A stretch of DNA of 64,000 nucleotides, taken from the NCBI GenBank assembly GCA_947623455.1, contig OX392529.1, positions 50,487,186 to 50,551,185 of the forward strand. Direction: 5' to 3'. Source of the stretch: Mimachlamys varia. Taxonomy: Eukaryota > Mollusca > Bivalvia > Pectinida > Pectinidae. The translations under genes and the position numbers were made by a program. A model generated the notes under the pieces. It saw only the letters and a program-made list of their open reading frames with translations. It was not told where the DNA came from and searched no databases. Shown one piece after another: positions 50,601-62,541 of the stretch (position 1 is its first letter; the number at the start of each line of letters is the position of its first letter).

Positions 50601-53600
50601 GCGAGGAAGGCTATGGGTTCTGTCCCCTGGCCGAGACATACCAGAGTCTCTAATAATGGTAATTACTACTCACTGCAAGGAAGGCTATGGGTTCTGTCCC
50701 CTGGCCGAGACATGCCAGAGTCTCTAACAATGGTAGTTACTACTCCTGCGAGGAAGGCTATTGGTTCTGTCCCCTGGCCGAGACATACCAGAGTCTCTAA
50801 CAATGGTAGTGACTACTCACTGTGAGGAAGGCTATGGGTTCTGTCCACTGGCCGAGACATACTAGAGTCTCTAACAATGGTAATTACTACTCAATGTGAG
50901 GAAGGCTATGGGTTCTGTCCCCTGGCCGAGACATACCAGAGTCTCTTACAATGGTAGTTACTACTCCCTGTGAGGAAGGCTATGGGTTCTGTCCATAGGC
51001 CGAGATATACCAGAGTATCTAACAATGGTAGTAACATCTCCTTGTGAGGAATGCTATGGGTTCTGTCCATAGGCCGAGACATACCAGAGTCTCTAACAAT
51101 TGTAGTTACTACTCCCTGTGAGGAAAGCTGTGGGTTCTGTCCCCTGGCCGAGACATACCAGAGTCGCTAACAATGGTAGTTACTACTCAATGTGAGGAAG
51201 GCTATGGGTTCTGTCCATAGGCCGAGACATACCAGAGTCGCTTACAATGGTAGTTACTACTCCCTGTGAGGAAGGCTATGGGTTCTGTCCATAGGCCGAG
51301 ACATACCAGAGTATCTAACAATGGTAGTAACCTCTCCTTGTGAGGAAGGCTATGGGTTCTGTCCATAGGCCGAGACATACCAGAGTCTCTAACAATTGTA
51401 GTTACTACTCCCTGTGAGGAAAGCTGTGGGTTCTGTCCCCAGGCCGAGACATACCAGTCTTTAACAATTGTAGTTACTACTCCCTGCCTGACACTCCGCA
51501 TACTTGGAGTCGAACGACTGCTTAACCGTTGTCAGTATAAAGTGACCTTTGGTGTAGTTTACTGGGACACTTCGGCAGGATACTTCAGTGTGGTAGCACT
51601 TAAATTCGGCAAACGATCCGAACTATCGCAGGGAAGCTTATACTTACATAGCACAGCCTCCTAACACGCAATACACACGCATTCAACCCACGCATCCACA
51701 TCGTATTCACCGGGAGGATGTCCTTAAATGAGCCTGGATTAATTTAACTATTTAGTTTATATTCAATAATCATACGAAAATATCTGTCAAGCATTGTTTT
51801 CAAACAAAATATAGGGGGTCGCGGGCATAATTATGTAATGTTCTTTTTCAACAATGACTATGTGAAGACTTGAATGAAATCTTGGTTATATCCAAGTAAA
51901 CATTAAGTCCTTAAATTGAGAATCGAGTCATCATTGTCAATCACATCAAGTAAGCACACTAATGATCATACTCAAAAACGACTTCATATCACACAAAGAT
52001 ACAAAATATTTAGAAATTATGCAAAGCAATCTAGCCTTTCCAAGGAACAATTTATAAAGACAGTTTACATACATGACACAAGACCTGGAGCCGACCGTTT
52101 CGTTCCAATGGTTATCGAAGCATACAGTGGAATAACTCGCATACACACTTATCATTCCAGCCACCGTAACTGCTCTACAGACAACCTCCAGGAGAGATAT
52201 CTCCTCGGGGTGTCTGTAAGTTTTACAAGAGTTATGACCTATCCTTTCTCAAGAAAGCTAAACGTGAGAAATATTGTACGATGGACATCGACCCAGACTG
52301 ACCGGCGGTCAATGTCGGCCATTACACCACTTAACCCGAACGCAAGGACACAAGAGGCAGTGATGCATGTACTGAGTTAATATCATTGGGATTCATCTAA
52401 ACAATACATGTTAGGACTGAAACACGCATGAACAACCTTGTCATTCTGAATGGTTACATAGCACATTCCGAAACGTTATTGAAAGCAAGGTACAATTTCA
52501 CATGTATATCCATATAATTTAATCTTTTTTGAAACAAGCTTTTTCATTGGTTTAAAAATTATGTTATTAGCCCATAACGTAAAAATATTAGGGCATATAT
52601 TGAATTAAATGGATTAACATGAATCTATTTTTATGTAATGGGGTATAACACAAAAAACCGGAGTGTACTCTCATCATAAACCGGAAGCGGTTTATATCGA
52701 GTATGACAGTTCTTGACACAAGCGGAGAACAGCTTTGCGGAAACAGGCATACACCGCAGTAACCCGTCATACCTCTTTGTTAGTCATGCCTAAATTTGTA
52801 TCGGACTCACACGGTTTGGCTTCATTTACTTTACTTAAATCTGGTTTAGAGATTCTATTTTTTTCTTTTCGGATGTTCGCAAAACACTTACCAGTGTTGT
52901 GACGTTCATTCCACAGGGCCTGAGGTAACACAGTCGGGTCTGCCGCTCCGTCTGTCCACATGCACGTGTAGATGTTCCAACTCCGCACGTGACCGAGCAC
53001 GGGCTCCAGTTTTTGTCTTTATCTCTACACTCTGGATATGGTGTTGTGGTTTGTACACTTGTCTTCGATTCTGTAACCAGCAATTTTTGCATACATCAAA
53101 ATCAACATGCATTCAATTTGTAAATATCTACAGTGCGTAGTAGCCGGGCGAATAGACACTATTTTTGTTTATACAATATGTAAACGAGTGTTAAAACGTC
53201 ACCTGTTGATTTGGACCATATGTCGACTTCAATAAAATAACTCCTTTATAGATTTATCGTCATAAATTTAGATACACGCGATAGTCCTTAGAAAGGGTTT
53301 GGTTTATTTTGTTTTACGCCCTTTTAAGGACGTGCCAGGTGTAGGGGGGTGAAGGAAAGCCGGCGTACCTGGAGAAAAACTACCGACCTGCGGTCAGTAC
53401 CTGACAACTGCCCCGCGTGCGTCTCGAACTAGCAAAGTAGAAGAATGTCGGGACACCTGAACCACGCGGTCCCTAGAAAGGGGGATTTGGTTTAAAGAGA
53501 CAAGACAAGCTCGAAAATAACTTCCATGCCAGGGTTTATATGTACGTTTCTGGTGGAAGAACTGTGCACTTCAATATCATCACAAAATTAACGGTTTAAG

Positions 53601-56600
53601 CCCTGTCATGGTGCAATATTATTACAACTCATGGGAACTGTTCCAAATATTGTCTGTCCGTGTGAATCCTCGTCCAAGCAAAATTCGATTTCATCTCATA
53701 AAATATCTCCCTATGAACTCATCCCCAACCACCATATTGTATGTAAGTGTATCTGCATTTTCTGACCACGGCAATTGAACGGCAATGTTGCATCCTCACT
53801 CTTCGCCAGACTTCGCGGTGCATTCAACGCTATATCAACACAATATACAACGCTATCCCTGGGATCTGTTCTCGTTTATTGTGATTAAGCCCCTAGTCTT
53901 GAGTGTCCCCTTTCAATCCAGTTTATTTTCATACTTCCGGCTATTGTGGCTACCCCTATTAACTATGAGCTCACTGTCATACTCATTTGCAACATGTAAC
54001 ATATACGTATTCAACAACATGTACCAAGTTGAGTTTGCCTGTTTAAATTTCCTGATACCAATAACTGTGTTTTCATAAATGTTAACTGAGTTTAATTGGT
54101 CTTTTCTGATAAGGTTAATAAAGACGGCTAAAAAAAAAAAAAAAAGGGGGTGGAAGAGGGGGCGATTTGTTTTCCGTTGGGGAGAACATAACAGTCGATT
54201 ATGAGGAACGTTTGCGTTATACAAAAACACAATGCTGTTTTCAGCACTTTCTCGTGGCGATCCCGTCCTTTATAAAATATATAATTACCGCTCTGTCCCT
54301 CGGTCTCCCAATCTTACTATGACTTGGTGATATCGATGTTGCTGAAGTTGCATGCAAGACCGGTGCACTGCACTGCTCGCGGACTTACCGCTAGGAAATT
54401 CTGTTTTCTCATTATGATCGGAGATTCTAAATAATTACACTCACGCTATGGTCTGAATAGTGACATATTTGTAAGAAAAAAAATGCCGATGGCATAGTTT
54501 AATTAAAAGTTATTTGATTTCAAGTATTTTTTATCGCTTCCTATCGCATTCACTTGTTTTGTAAAACATATTTAAAAACTTGCAGGGTCGGCATTTTGAA
54601 CACACAGAGTCGCCTTCCATCATCAACAGAATTGGTACTGTCACGTGATCCACAATCGATAAAGATCTGATTAATTTAATCTGTACTTTAGTAGGCATTC
54701 TGTGCACTGTTAAGACGCTTTGCCAATATGACACTGATTGTTATTTCTATATAACAATGCAATATCTAAACCGTAACTAACAACAACGCGAACTTAATAA
54801 CTACAAGTGGTGTTATCTCCATCCTGCTGTGAGTTTGATTACGAGCGCCTTCCAAACAGCATTGGAATGTTCGATGCGTTTTTTTTTTCTCACGCGTAAA
54901 AGGTGCGGTCTCGCCTTTTTTGTTGCTTGGAAAAAACATACATCTGTCTCTACAAAAAACTACCTACGAAATGATAGCTCGCACGTGACGTGCCCTATTT
55001 CTGAAAACGTTATGATCACGTCATTCATTTAAGATTTATAACAAGAGAATAATAATGGAAGTGACATAAATTTTGTCAAAAATTGTTTGTGACAGTGATA
55101 AGTTGCCAACTTTAAAACATAGAATATAACGAGGAGACATGATACAAGTATACTTACTCACATGGATGCTAAGACACATCTTTAACAAACGATTCCAAAA
55201 TAAAACGAATAAGAAGTCATAGCCTTTCACTTGACTTGAAAAGGGAATGTACAGACTAACCTTGAGAATGTATATCTTTAAAGAAAGAGTAGTCAATCAT
55301 TGAAACTTCATGCCAAATCATATCGTCACATCACCACCAACAAAACAACATTTGAAGCCCGGCTGGATAAGCACTGGGAACAACCGGAATGCTACTACAA
55401 TCATGAATTTGACAGCCCAGAGTCTGACTAAACATTCGACCTAGATATATAGGCCTTAGCAGGCGTCCAGTATTATTATTATGCTATATAGATTTCTTTA
55501 ATAAGTGAGGGTGGCAAGGGGGTTGAGAGGAGATATATGTCTATGAACGATAATAAATTTTTATGGTCTTAACAAATTTAAAGATAGATGAAAGTTATAA
55601 AGCACATGAATCTTGGTATGAACAAAGACAGTTTTTTTACTTTAACATAATTTGGGACAGAGTAAATGAATTGAAAAAAAATGGTAGAGGATATCTAACA
55701 GTGTCTTTAGTAATACCAGATATATTTCATGAGTGGCGCACTTGTGAAAATATCAAAATCTTTGCATCACAAATGAAATATGTTTGGTATTAATGAAAAT
55801 ACTGTTAGGGATTCTGTTTATTACACTTTATAGCAAAATCTACAGTGACAGCCTTTGATTTTCCCAAATGATTGGTGAAATCAGAAAAAGTGGTATTTTT
55901 CACTACTGACGTCAACTGCCAAAATGATAGTTGATGTTTACCCAAATTAGTGTAAGTACTTCGAATACGCACCTACAAGTAGCCTCAATTTCGCTGAAAC
56001 TAGTTTGTTCAAGTGATTTCCTAACAATTTGTTACGATAACAGAACAACATCAGATAAAAGACAAAAAAAAAAACAACAACACATGTGGCTTCTGGGAGA
56101 GAAGAATACTGCTCTAGACAAAACGTCTGTAGTCTATTTCCTTGAAATTAAACCACATTAATTAATGAATCTTTCAGTCACTTTGTCGTCACAATGACGT
56201 TGGACCTGTTACGTACGCTGGTTGTCGTTGGGAAGTACAAGGTTCGCACTCTGTAGGGCGGCATGTCGTGGAGACTTGATCGTCTGCTCCTGGTAACATG
56301 TCCATTCCATACAGCACCTATTTCGAACTTCAGTCAGGCGTGAGTTTGGGCAGTGCTCGACCGAGGGCCGGAAGTCCTCCTGGGGACAGAGGTTGACGCA
56401 GCCGTACTTGCCGTTTTGGCACGTGCATAATCGGCGACAATCTGGTTTGAATTTTTTGCCATCTTTGTATTCTATTCCATTTACAAAACATGTCTTTGGT
56501 ACAAATGCTGCAATATAAATAAAAAAATTATTATTTTAAGAATTGATGCAGGTTTTCTTCGTTTAAGACATTAAGCATGCAATGCACTTTAGATTATTTT

Positions 56601-58469
56601 CTGCTACCTGATGTTTTAAATTCGTCCTGTTCAGTGTCAAAGCGACAGGTTAAGTTAGACAGAAACTTGTTGTATCTGTTAGCTCAAAGTAAACCATTAC
56701 GCATTTAACCTTTTTTTTCTCCTTAAATTACCCGTACAACACAAATATATGGCATGCAAATGTACTCTTCCACGGAACAGCAATCAATCTTTTAAAGTTC
56801 TAATTTACGACTGACATTTAAACATCCTACATATTTCACCCCAATGAACACATTCTAATGTATAAAGAACGATATAGGATTGTGGTTGTTCTTAACAATT
56901 TCACATTTAGGAGGATAAAAATGTTCCAAGGATCTGTATGTGGCTATTCTCGTATGCATACTTTATACATACAAAACACATTTAGCCGTATTTCTTCACT
57001 GCCTTGTGGTTACGTGGTAAACTTTGTATGGTGATGAAGCTGGCTTGCAGGTACCATTTGACATGCAAGTTATTCATTCTCATGTAAATGCCAAAAGCCA
57101 CGTAATGCACTTTTGCATGGCTTTGTACTTAGCTCTCCACAGATGCAATGTATCACATTTTTGCAAACTTTTCAGTTTCAATGTTGTGTACCGTATTTAT
57201 ATGTATGGACGGGCCATTCCTAAATCGATACTGTACATGTATTACTGAGTGAAGCTAAACACCTCCGTGTCCGGTCAACTCCCGAGAGTATCCGACATGG
57301 CAGTGGTGACACGCGCGTAACCTCGGCCTTTTATATACCTGTAAGCGTATAAGAAAAGGAAATAGCGGCAAACGAGCGAAGCCATTCCCGCCAGACTTCC
57401 CGGTGACACGAACTTCAAGTATTGCTGCCTGGGCCTTTTGATTAAAAGAACAGCGTTTGATGACGATACTCGGGTTAAAGATTAGCTGTTTAACAAGAAA
57501 AAGTCCGCTTTGCCATGGTATTTACTTTCAAATGTTTTGAACCATTGATCAGGAAATGACAATGTTTGTCGTTAGCTTCGACATCAACCTTTGGGTCAAA
57601 AAACTTGATGTGAAGGCAATATCATTAAGATTCAAAAGACAGACATAAGAATATATATTTACAGTTGCACTGCAACCCACTATATGAACATAACCAGCAA
57701 ACATGCTTTTCATAAAAGTATAAAAGCAATGGTTCTCGAGACGTAGCAAGTTGTTAAATTATGACGTCATAGATCAAGCTTGTTTAGTGAGAGTCTTGTC
57801 CCGCCGCTTCGAATAACATGGGGAACGCCACCTGCGTTAAACGCCCAAATGATTTGTTATTATCATTGGCGCCAATTTTATTCCATCTGGGCTGTTCCGC
57901 CAATGTCGTTTAAATGACGACGCATATACAAACGCACGGAATAAGCTATTAATTGGCAAAAAATATAAATGAAATTAAGCAATTGTTCTATAGAAAAAAA
58001 TCCTAGCGGGCTTCATGCAATTCGGATGCAACGGCTGACCTTTCATAGCACCATGAAACTTAAAAAATGTCTTTCAATTTTTATGTTAAATATACACGTT
58101 TTGTTATTAAAAGTTGCAGTTACCTTAAGATTCAATGTACAGTGTGAAACGTTAAACTTGTTTTATATTGCTTTCGTTAGTACCGCTGTTTTTCAACGAT
58201 ATTTTTAATTATATGATCGAAAATTGAAAATTGGACGTCAAAAAGGGTTGCTTGTGTCAGTGATGATATACGTACGTACCTCTACAAATTCCCTCGTTAT
58301 CACAGTAAAGGTCTTGCTGCGCATCACACTTGTCCTTCCGGCTGCACATGTCACCATGCTGGCGCGCGCACATTCTGCAACAGCCACATCCGTCCATAAT
58401 TGTTCGGATCCCCTCGTTACAAACTGGGGGATTTGGCGGACAGGAACATTTCCGCGGACATTCCTGAAC
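47396..58469 (-). CDS. CCN-family matricellular protein (IGFBP-VWC-TSP1-CT), N-terminal exon not found
   Basis: Four minus-strand exons, 58469-58280, 56507-56217, 53070-52892 and 47668-47396, join in compatible phases (0/1, 1/1, 1/0, 0/stop) to 311 codons including TAA. They encode, in order, an IGFBP-like module, a von Willebrand type C module, a thrombospondin type 1 module and a C-terminal cystine knot: the four-module architecture of CCN proteins, one module per exon as in vertebrate CCN genes. CCN proteins are secreted matrix-associated regulators that bind integrins, proteoglycans and growth factors. The signal peptide should lie on an exon upstream of 58469; I could not identify it. 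The gene converges on the SRCR gene (3' ends about 9.8 kb apart). Confidence 0.88.
47725..47965 (+). mobile_element. tRNA-derived SINE-like repeat, copy A
   Basis: A-box-like GAGCTCAGTCGGTATAGC at 47771 and B-box GGTTCGAGCCC at 47815-47825, then a body with TTTTTCCTCGTCCT. Acceptor-stem pairing is absent, so it is not a tRNA gene. Confidence 0.6.
47975..48190 (+). mobile_element. tRNA-derived SINE-like repeat, copy B
   Basis: AAGCTCAGTGGTTGAGC near 48018 and GGTTTGAGCCC at 48061, about 247 bases from the same boxes of copy A, followed by a similar TTTTCCTCGTTCT body. Confidence 0.55.
48365..48520. mobile_element. SINE-like repeat (ACCGACCTACGGCCAGCACC type), copy A
   Basis: CCGGAGAAATACTACCGACC, CTGCCGACTGCCCCACG and AGAAATGTC.GACACCT are shared with 53300-53475. 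Confidence 0.5.
48890..49065 (+). mobile_element. RT-family 3' tail copy
   Basis: CGTACTTTTACAAGGGTCTC, GCCCCTAGTTTAATTTAT and GTTTTGTTGACGTTTCGGCA, plus sense, in the CCN intron. Confidence 0.65.
49066..50449. other. CCN intron: no feature recognised
   Basis: AT-rich; no supported coding frame. Confidence 0.45.
50450..51490. repeat. 73-bp minisatellite, about 14 copies
   Basis: The unit GGAAGGCTATGGGTTCTGTC, GGCCGAGACATACCAGAGTC, TCTAACAATGGTAGTTACTACTC (joined) recurs about every 73 bases from 50450 to 51490 with few changes. It is much more G+C-rich than the intron around it. The last copies, from about 51010, show a longer-order repetition (the 51010-51150 block recurs at 51310-51450). 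Confidence 0.9.
51491..51887. other. CCN intron: no feature recognised
   Basis: No supported frame or repeat. Confidence 0.45.
51888..52015 (-). mobile_element. RT-family tail fragment
   Basis: TGAGAATCGAGTCATCATTG, AGCACACTAATGATCATACT and TATCACACAAAGATACA in minus-strand sense. Confidence 0.55.
52181..52301 (+). other. Possible terminal exon or captured coding scrap, plus strand
   Basis: After an acceptor-like TGCTCTACAG, one frame runs 40 codons to TGA and reads GVCKFYKSYDLSFLKKAKRE then KYCTMDIDPD. It looks protein-like but no partner exon or family was recognised, and it lies antisense in a CCN intron. Confidence 0.25.
52302..52891. other. CCN intron: no feature recognised
   Basis: No supported frame or repeat before the TSP1 exon. 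Confidence 0.45.
52892..53070 (-). CDS. CCN gene exon: thrombospondin type 1 module
   Basis: Acceptor GCTGGTTACAG, donor CACTG|GTAAGT, phase 1 in and 0 out. Encodes PECRDKDKNWSPCSVTCG, VGTSTRACGQ and QTRLCYLRPCG. QTRLC..RPC is the CCN form of the module rather than the thrombospondin form. Confidence 0.9.
53300..53475. mobile_element. SINE-like repeat (ACCGACCTGCGGTCAGTACC type), copy B
   Basis: GCCGGCGTACCTGGAGAAAA, CTACCGACCTGCGGTCAGTA and CTGACAACTGCCCCGCG. The B-box-like region (CGTCTCGAACTAG) is decayed. Confidence 0.5.
53476..55302. other. CCN intron: no feature recognised
   Basis: An A-tract followed by a G-run at 54131-54150; otherwise AT-rich without supported frame. Confidence 0.45.
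55303..55450 (+). mobile_element. LINE ORF2 C-terminal remnant
   Basis: One plus frame reads TTNKTTFEARLDKHWEQPE then YYNHEFDSPESD and TAA. The TFEARLDKHW motif recalls the extreme C-terminus of CR1/jockey-type LINE proteins. Very short. Confidence 0.4.
55685..55915. repeat. Foldback repeat, sister of 15613-15870
   Basis: AGAGGATATCTAACAGTGTC, ATATTTCATGAGTGG, GAAAATACTGTTAGGGATTC and AGCAAAATCTACAGTGACAG are shared with the copy in SRCR intron 3. Confidence 0.65.
56217..56507 (-). CDS. CCN gene exon: von Willebrand type C module
   Basis: Acceptor TTATATTGCAG, donor CCAGC|GTACGT, phase 1 in and 1 out. Encodes KTCFVNGIEYKDGKKF, CRRLCTCQNGKYGCVNLC, HCPN and RCCMEWTC: the CxxCxC and CCxxWxC signatures of VWC. 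A polar linker of about 28 residues follows, the hinge before TSP1. Confidence 0.9.
56508..57664. other. CCN intron: no feature recognised
   Basis: No supported coding frame; AT-rich. Confidence 0.45.
57665..57990 (+). repeat. Uninterrupted copy of the 39525/40941 dispersed repeat
   Basis: CTATATGAACATAACCAGCA, ATGACGTCATAGATCAAGC, then GCCAATGTCGTTTAAATGAC follow without the 1.2-kb LINE. This is the empty-site counterpart. Confidence 0.7.
58280..58469 (-). CDS. CCN gene exon: IGFBP-like module
   Basis: Acceptor TATCTTAATAG, donor TAGAG|GTACGT, phase 0 in and 1 out. Encodes CPRKCSCPPNPPVCNEGI, DGCGCCRMCARQHGDMCS and QDLYCDNEGICR. GCGCCxxC is the IGFBP signature and the ARQ.G..C spacing fits CCN proteins. 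Confidence 0.92.
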
Positions 58470-58589
58470 CTATTAAGATAGAAGAGAAAACAAATCAGGT
58501 TAAAATTCTATATCAAATGTGTGTCATTTCCATATAATAAGTTATCTCGGAGTTAAGAGTCGTCTTCGGACTTGAAATTATACAGAACT

Positions 58590-58800
58590 AGTTTAATTAT
58601 TTTTCGAAATTCATAAATTAAAGGTGACCCTTCTGCTTCCTCATTAGTTTAGAGATTTTGGATTCCCAATTTTTGGCTCTAGCATCACTGAAGAGTCCTA
58701 TGAGGACGGAACAGTTGTATGATGCAGTTTATTTTTTCGGCAAACTGTTTCTATTTATAAATTTAAAATGTGCATCATATGCGTGTGTTACGTCATTTTA
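58590..58800 (+). repeat. Hammerhead-bearing repeat, plus sense
   Basis: GAACTAGTTTAATTA, TGACCCTTCTGCTTCCTCAT, core, TTTTTTCGGCAAACTG and TGCGTGTGTTACGTCATTTT: the array unit in inverse orientation, about 120 bases upstream of the CCN IGFBP exon. Confidence 0.8.
58682..58725 (+). ncRNA. Hammerhead motif with GAAA changed to GGAA
   Basis: Stem I (GCATCA/TGATGC), CTGAAGA and stem II GTCCT/AGGAC are intact, but the second box reads GGAA. That core change should abolish cleavage. Confidence 0.6.
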
Positions 58801-60880
58801 TAGACCCCATCTGGGTTTTATTAACCTCGAGCCGAGTGTGAGCCTGTAGACACCTCCTTATCTAGAGATATTGAATTGGTCACCCCCACAGTTTTTTATA
58901 TTTCTTTTCTAATTTTAGTTAGCTTGTTAGTTTAATAGATATAATTATTGAGGCAGGAACCAAACCGTAGAACGTTTTGAAAAAAAACCCACCTTTTTAA
59001 ATCAATGAATCTGTCATCATATAAACTATAACATTGGTGTAGTCTTTAACTAAATATCCATGCATCAATGGGGCACTTTGTTCAAAAGGTGATAAGCATT
59101 GATTACTAAATATTTGATATCTGGGAAATTGTAACTATTTAACTGGTTTCATTTTCAGGTAACAGGACTAATTCAAGTTTGCAATAACAATTGATTAAGC
59201 TAATCAACCTTTGAACAACTGGGCCATGGTGATCATTTTTTAAAGCTCTTATAGCACAAGAAATCTCAATTCAAACTCAGAAATAAGGGCTTTTTAAAAT
59301 GGCGCTAGTTATAGTTATTTTCCTTCACACATGCTTTTTCAGAACCCGGCGGGCGGTGGCTAAAGAAATATAGACTTCAGTGTATCCAATCAGAAAGCGT
59401 GTTACTGAAGGTTACAAGAACGCTTTACTCTGCTAATTGACATATACGACAATAACAAAGGAGTATTCATAAAAGTATTCACTTCCGCTAGATATATTTA
59501 TCCAATGACACGTGACAATTGTGCTATCTGGCCGTTTTGATCTTAAAAATACAAAGAGGTCTTTCACATAGAGTGCAATTATGGAGTCATAAATAATTAT
59601 GAAATATTAAAATGCTCGACATCTTTGTCGGTAGAATTCTGTTCAATGAAATGTTTCTTAATTTCAGTTCATACTATAATGCTAAATGTGTTACGGAGGC
59701 TATGCGAGCAACAGGATTTTCCGATTAAGAAGAACATTTAAATCTCCTTGATTAATTTCACATTTCAAGCACACGACACAGCTTCGTGTTCAAAATGAAT
59801 GATTATTGTTAAACTCGATTTGGATGAATTTTATAGCATTACACTGTACTTGTAGTGGCCTGGTCTCTATCCCGTTGCTGTTTGCATGTGACAGGAAACT
59901 ACGAAACTAACAAGCACGGCTATACCGTGTTATGCTGTCACGACAAAAGGGCATTAGCTCGGCCGAGATGTCGTCGAGGATTTCATTGTGAGTTTGTCGG
60001 AGATACGAATCAAGACTTTTACGAGAAGAAGTTGCATGTTACACGGTTTTATTTCACTGATCTCTCACACAAACTATCTGCATATGGAGGCGCCGAAAGG
60101 GAAACGTAACCACAGCGCAACATGTAGTCAGGTTCTTAAAATAGCCATTATGTCCATGTTGTTTCCCGATATTAAACTTATGATATGCATTTTACAGTAA
60201 TGGATAAACCAAACAATGACGTCATCATCTTTGGGAGTCCAGTTGATATTGCATCATTTAAATGCAGCGAAGTTTTTTTATATTTACTCGTCAGACATAT
60301 GAACACGTTATCCTGAATAATGCATGCATGATCTCGACTGGGCATTCAATGCGCTAAGCAACGTCATTATTCGCTTACATGCTATACAACTTCAGCAGAA
60401 GGTTCAGACGCGTACAGACTCATTCATCTGTTTTATGACCGTTGGCCGTCTTTTAATGTATAGATAGATAACCTTAAGTCTTTACAGTGCGACGCGATGT
60501 TGTCCATCACACATATAGGGTGGGGCAGATTGGTCAGGTCATTACGGTAAATCACTTTTTTTTGTATTATAGCTTTATTTTGTAAATAATGGTTTTGCAA
60601 CAAAAAAATGATGCTTTGTCAATATTTATATTTGTTAAATATGAATGCATCCACAAAAAAACGCTTTAATTCAACCAGATGAAACAAACATTGAATCCTC
60701 AGGTTGATGTGGGTTATTTAGAAGTAATTTCAGCCAGATACTATTTCTGGTTCTGTTACCATTGCAATCCATAGTACATGACTGATATATATAAAGTCTC
60801 TAGTTGTTTCATAAAACACAATTCGATTTACCTCTGAAGTCGGCTTCATCCACTTTAGAGGAAGCTCAATGCTGAAGAAA
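58801..60880. other. No gene recognised; likely CCN 5' intron or flank
   Basis: Searched on the minus strand for a signal-peptide exon ending in phase 0; none convincing. No repeat recognised. Confidence 0.4.
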
Positions 60881-61335
60881 TGCCTACACGGACATATACT
60901 TTGGAGGACACTAATATGGTTTTGGGCGGACTCAATGTCTACATATGAAGCTAGCTTGGCAATGGGCTGGTTTTATTGCCACAGAAGACGCTCACATGGG
61001 TTTAGGCGGACTCAATACCTACATATTAAGCTAATATGGGTTTGGGCGGTCTCAATGTCTACATATGAAGCTAGCTTGGCAATGGGCTGGTTTTATTGCC
61101 ACAGAGGACGCTCACATGGGTTTAGGCGGACTCAATACCTACAGATGAAGCTAACTTGGGTATGGGCTTGTTCATTGCTACAGAGAACAACAAATGGGTT
61201 TTTGCGGACTAAATTGCCTACATATGCTGCTTACGTGGATTTTTGCGGGCTCAATGCCTACAGATGACGCTAACATGGGTTTTTGCGGACTCATTTGTAA
61301 GAAAGAACGCTGGCTCAATTCCTACAGATCACGCT
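60881..61335. repeat. ~40-bp tandem repeat with 120-bp higher-order unit
   Basis: GGGCGGACTCAAT.CCTACATATGAAGCTAA-like units recur; CTCAATGTCTACATATGAAG at 60931 recurs exactly at 61051. Later units are more diverged (TTTTGCGGACTCA). Confidence 0.8.
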
Positions 61336-61344
61336 TAAATAGAT

Positions 61345-61430
61345 AAATGTATTGTTTCATCGACGACACCCACCATATAAATCTAAGTCAGTTCCAAGTC
61401 AATGCCACGTTCTCAAAGTGAGAACTGATG
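61345..61430 (-). mobile_element. RT-family tail fragment
   Basis: TTTCATCGACGACACCCACC, ATATAAATCTAAGTCA and CAAAGTGAGAACTGATG in minus-strand sense. Confidence 0.5.
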
Positions 61431-62541
61431 TATTTAAAAATAAAACAATATATTTCACCGTTCTATCGACTGCCAGAATGAGTACACTATGATCAACCTA
61501 AGGAAATTTAAATTCTCTACTGGTGTTGATGTTTTTGTAACCCAACGGCAAGATAACACTATTACAAACTCGTCCGTGACTAATTCATTATTTTAAGCCG
61601 AAGTTTTGATATTTTTGTGTAACATACAGACACCACTCTAAAAACTTGATGAAACCGAACGGCGTTCAAACAATTGAAAATGAGTCTTTATATGGCAGGC
61701 ATTATAATGTTACATGGATTGCAATCATGAAAGCACATGGTCTAACAGATTTGGCAGATACGTTACATATTGAGAGTGTGAATTGAGAGACAATCACCAA
61801 TCATCAGTTAAAAGAATAAAAGTCTGTTTCCTCAAGAAACAGCGCCTTCAAAAGGCAGTTCGTTGATGAAAACGCCATGTCTTACTAACGGAATTGGTTT
61901 TAATCAAGTCCTAACAGCGTTTGTCGTGCTAAATTTGTTGAATGCTCCGAAGGAAATTAAACGTCACTTGCTTTATTGGAATGGAAGACTCAATTATTTC
62001 TCATGCAATGTGGAACATTACTTTAAAACGTCTGTCAAACAGCCGACACCAAAGCGACTGAAATGTCCCCGTCCTGTGACTGCTATCAAATCGTCTATGA
62101 GCCGAGCAGACCCACAGCGACGTCACAACAAACAACTAGAGTCGTATCACCACAGAGCAGACGACATATCATATCCATAACCCTACATTTGCTCTCTGTA
62201 TCTTATGAGTCGGCGATTAAGGTTTTGACCCATATGAATTGAGGGCTGTGTTATCAGTAGACATAGTGGAGACAAACAATGTCCCGTTGTAGAATTTGTT
62301 ATCTTTCCTTTGTTATCTTTGTTTTTTTTCTAGAAGGTGCCTCCCTTGGTAAAGATTATGACATGCTTGTTGTCAAAATATTATGACCGGATGTCGTGTT
62401 ATGATCCTATGACGGTCACGCGTTGTGATGCACGGTCATTAAACAATAGTACATTACAAATCGTTACCATCAGTATATAATAGGCATTTAGCTGGTTTGT
62501 GGTACCGACGACAATTGACTCCTTTGTCATTACTTCTGGAC
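61431..62541. other. No gene recognised
   Basis: An open frame at 61866-62180 (105 codons with an upstream ATG) has no recognisable domain and is not claimed. Confidence 0.4.

Noticed and set aside
50450..51490. CRISPR array
   Set aside because: The whole 73-bp unit is repeated with no unique spacers, and the context is eukaryotic. It is a minisatellite.
61866..62180. A 105-codon plus-strand open frame
   Set aside because: No recognisable domain or homologous repeat; basic, low-information C-terminal half. Not claimed as a gene.
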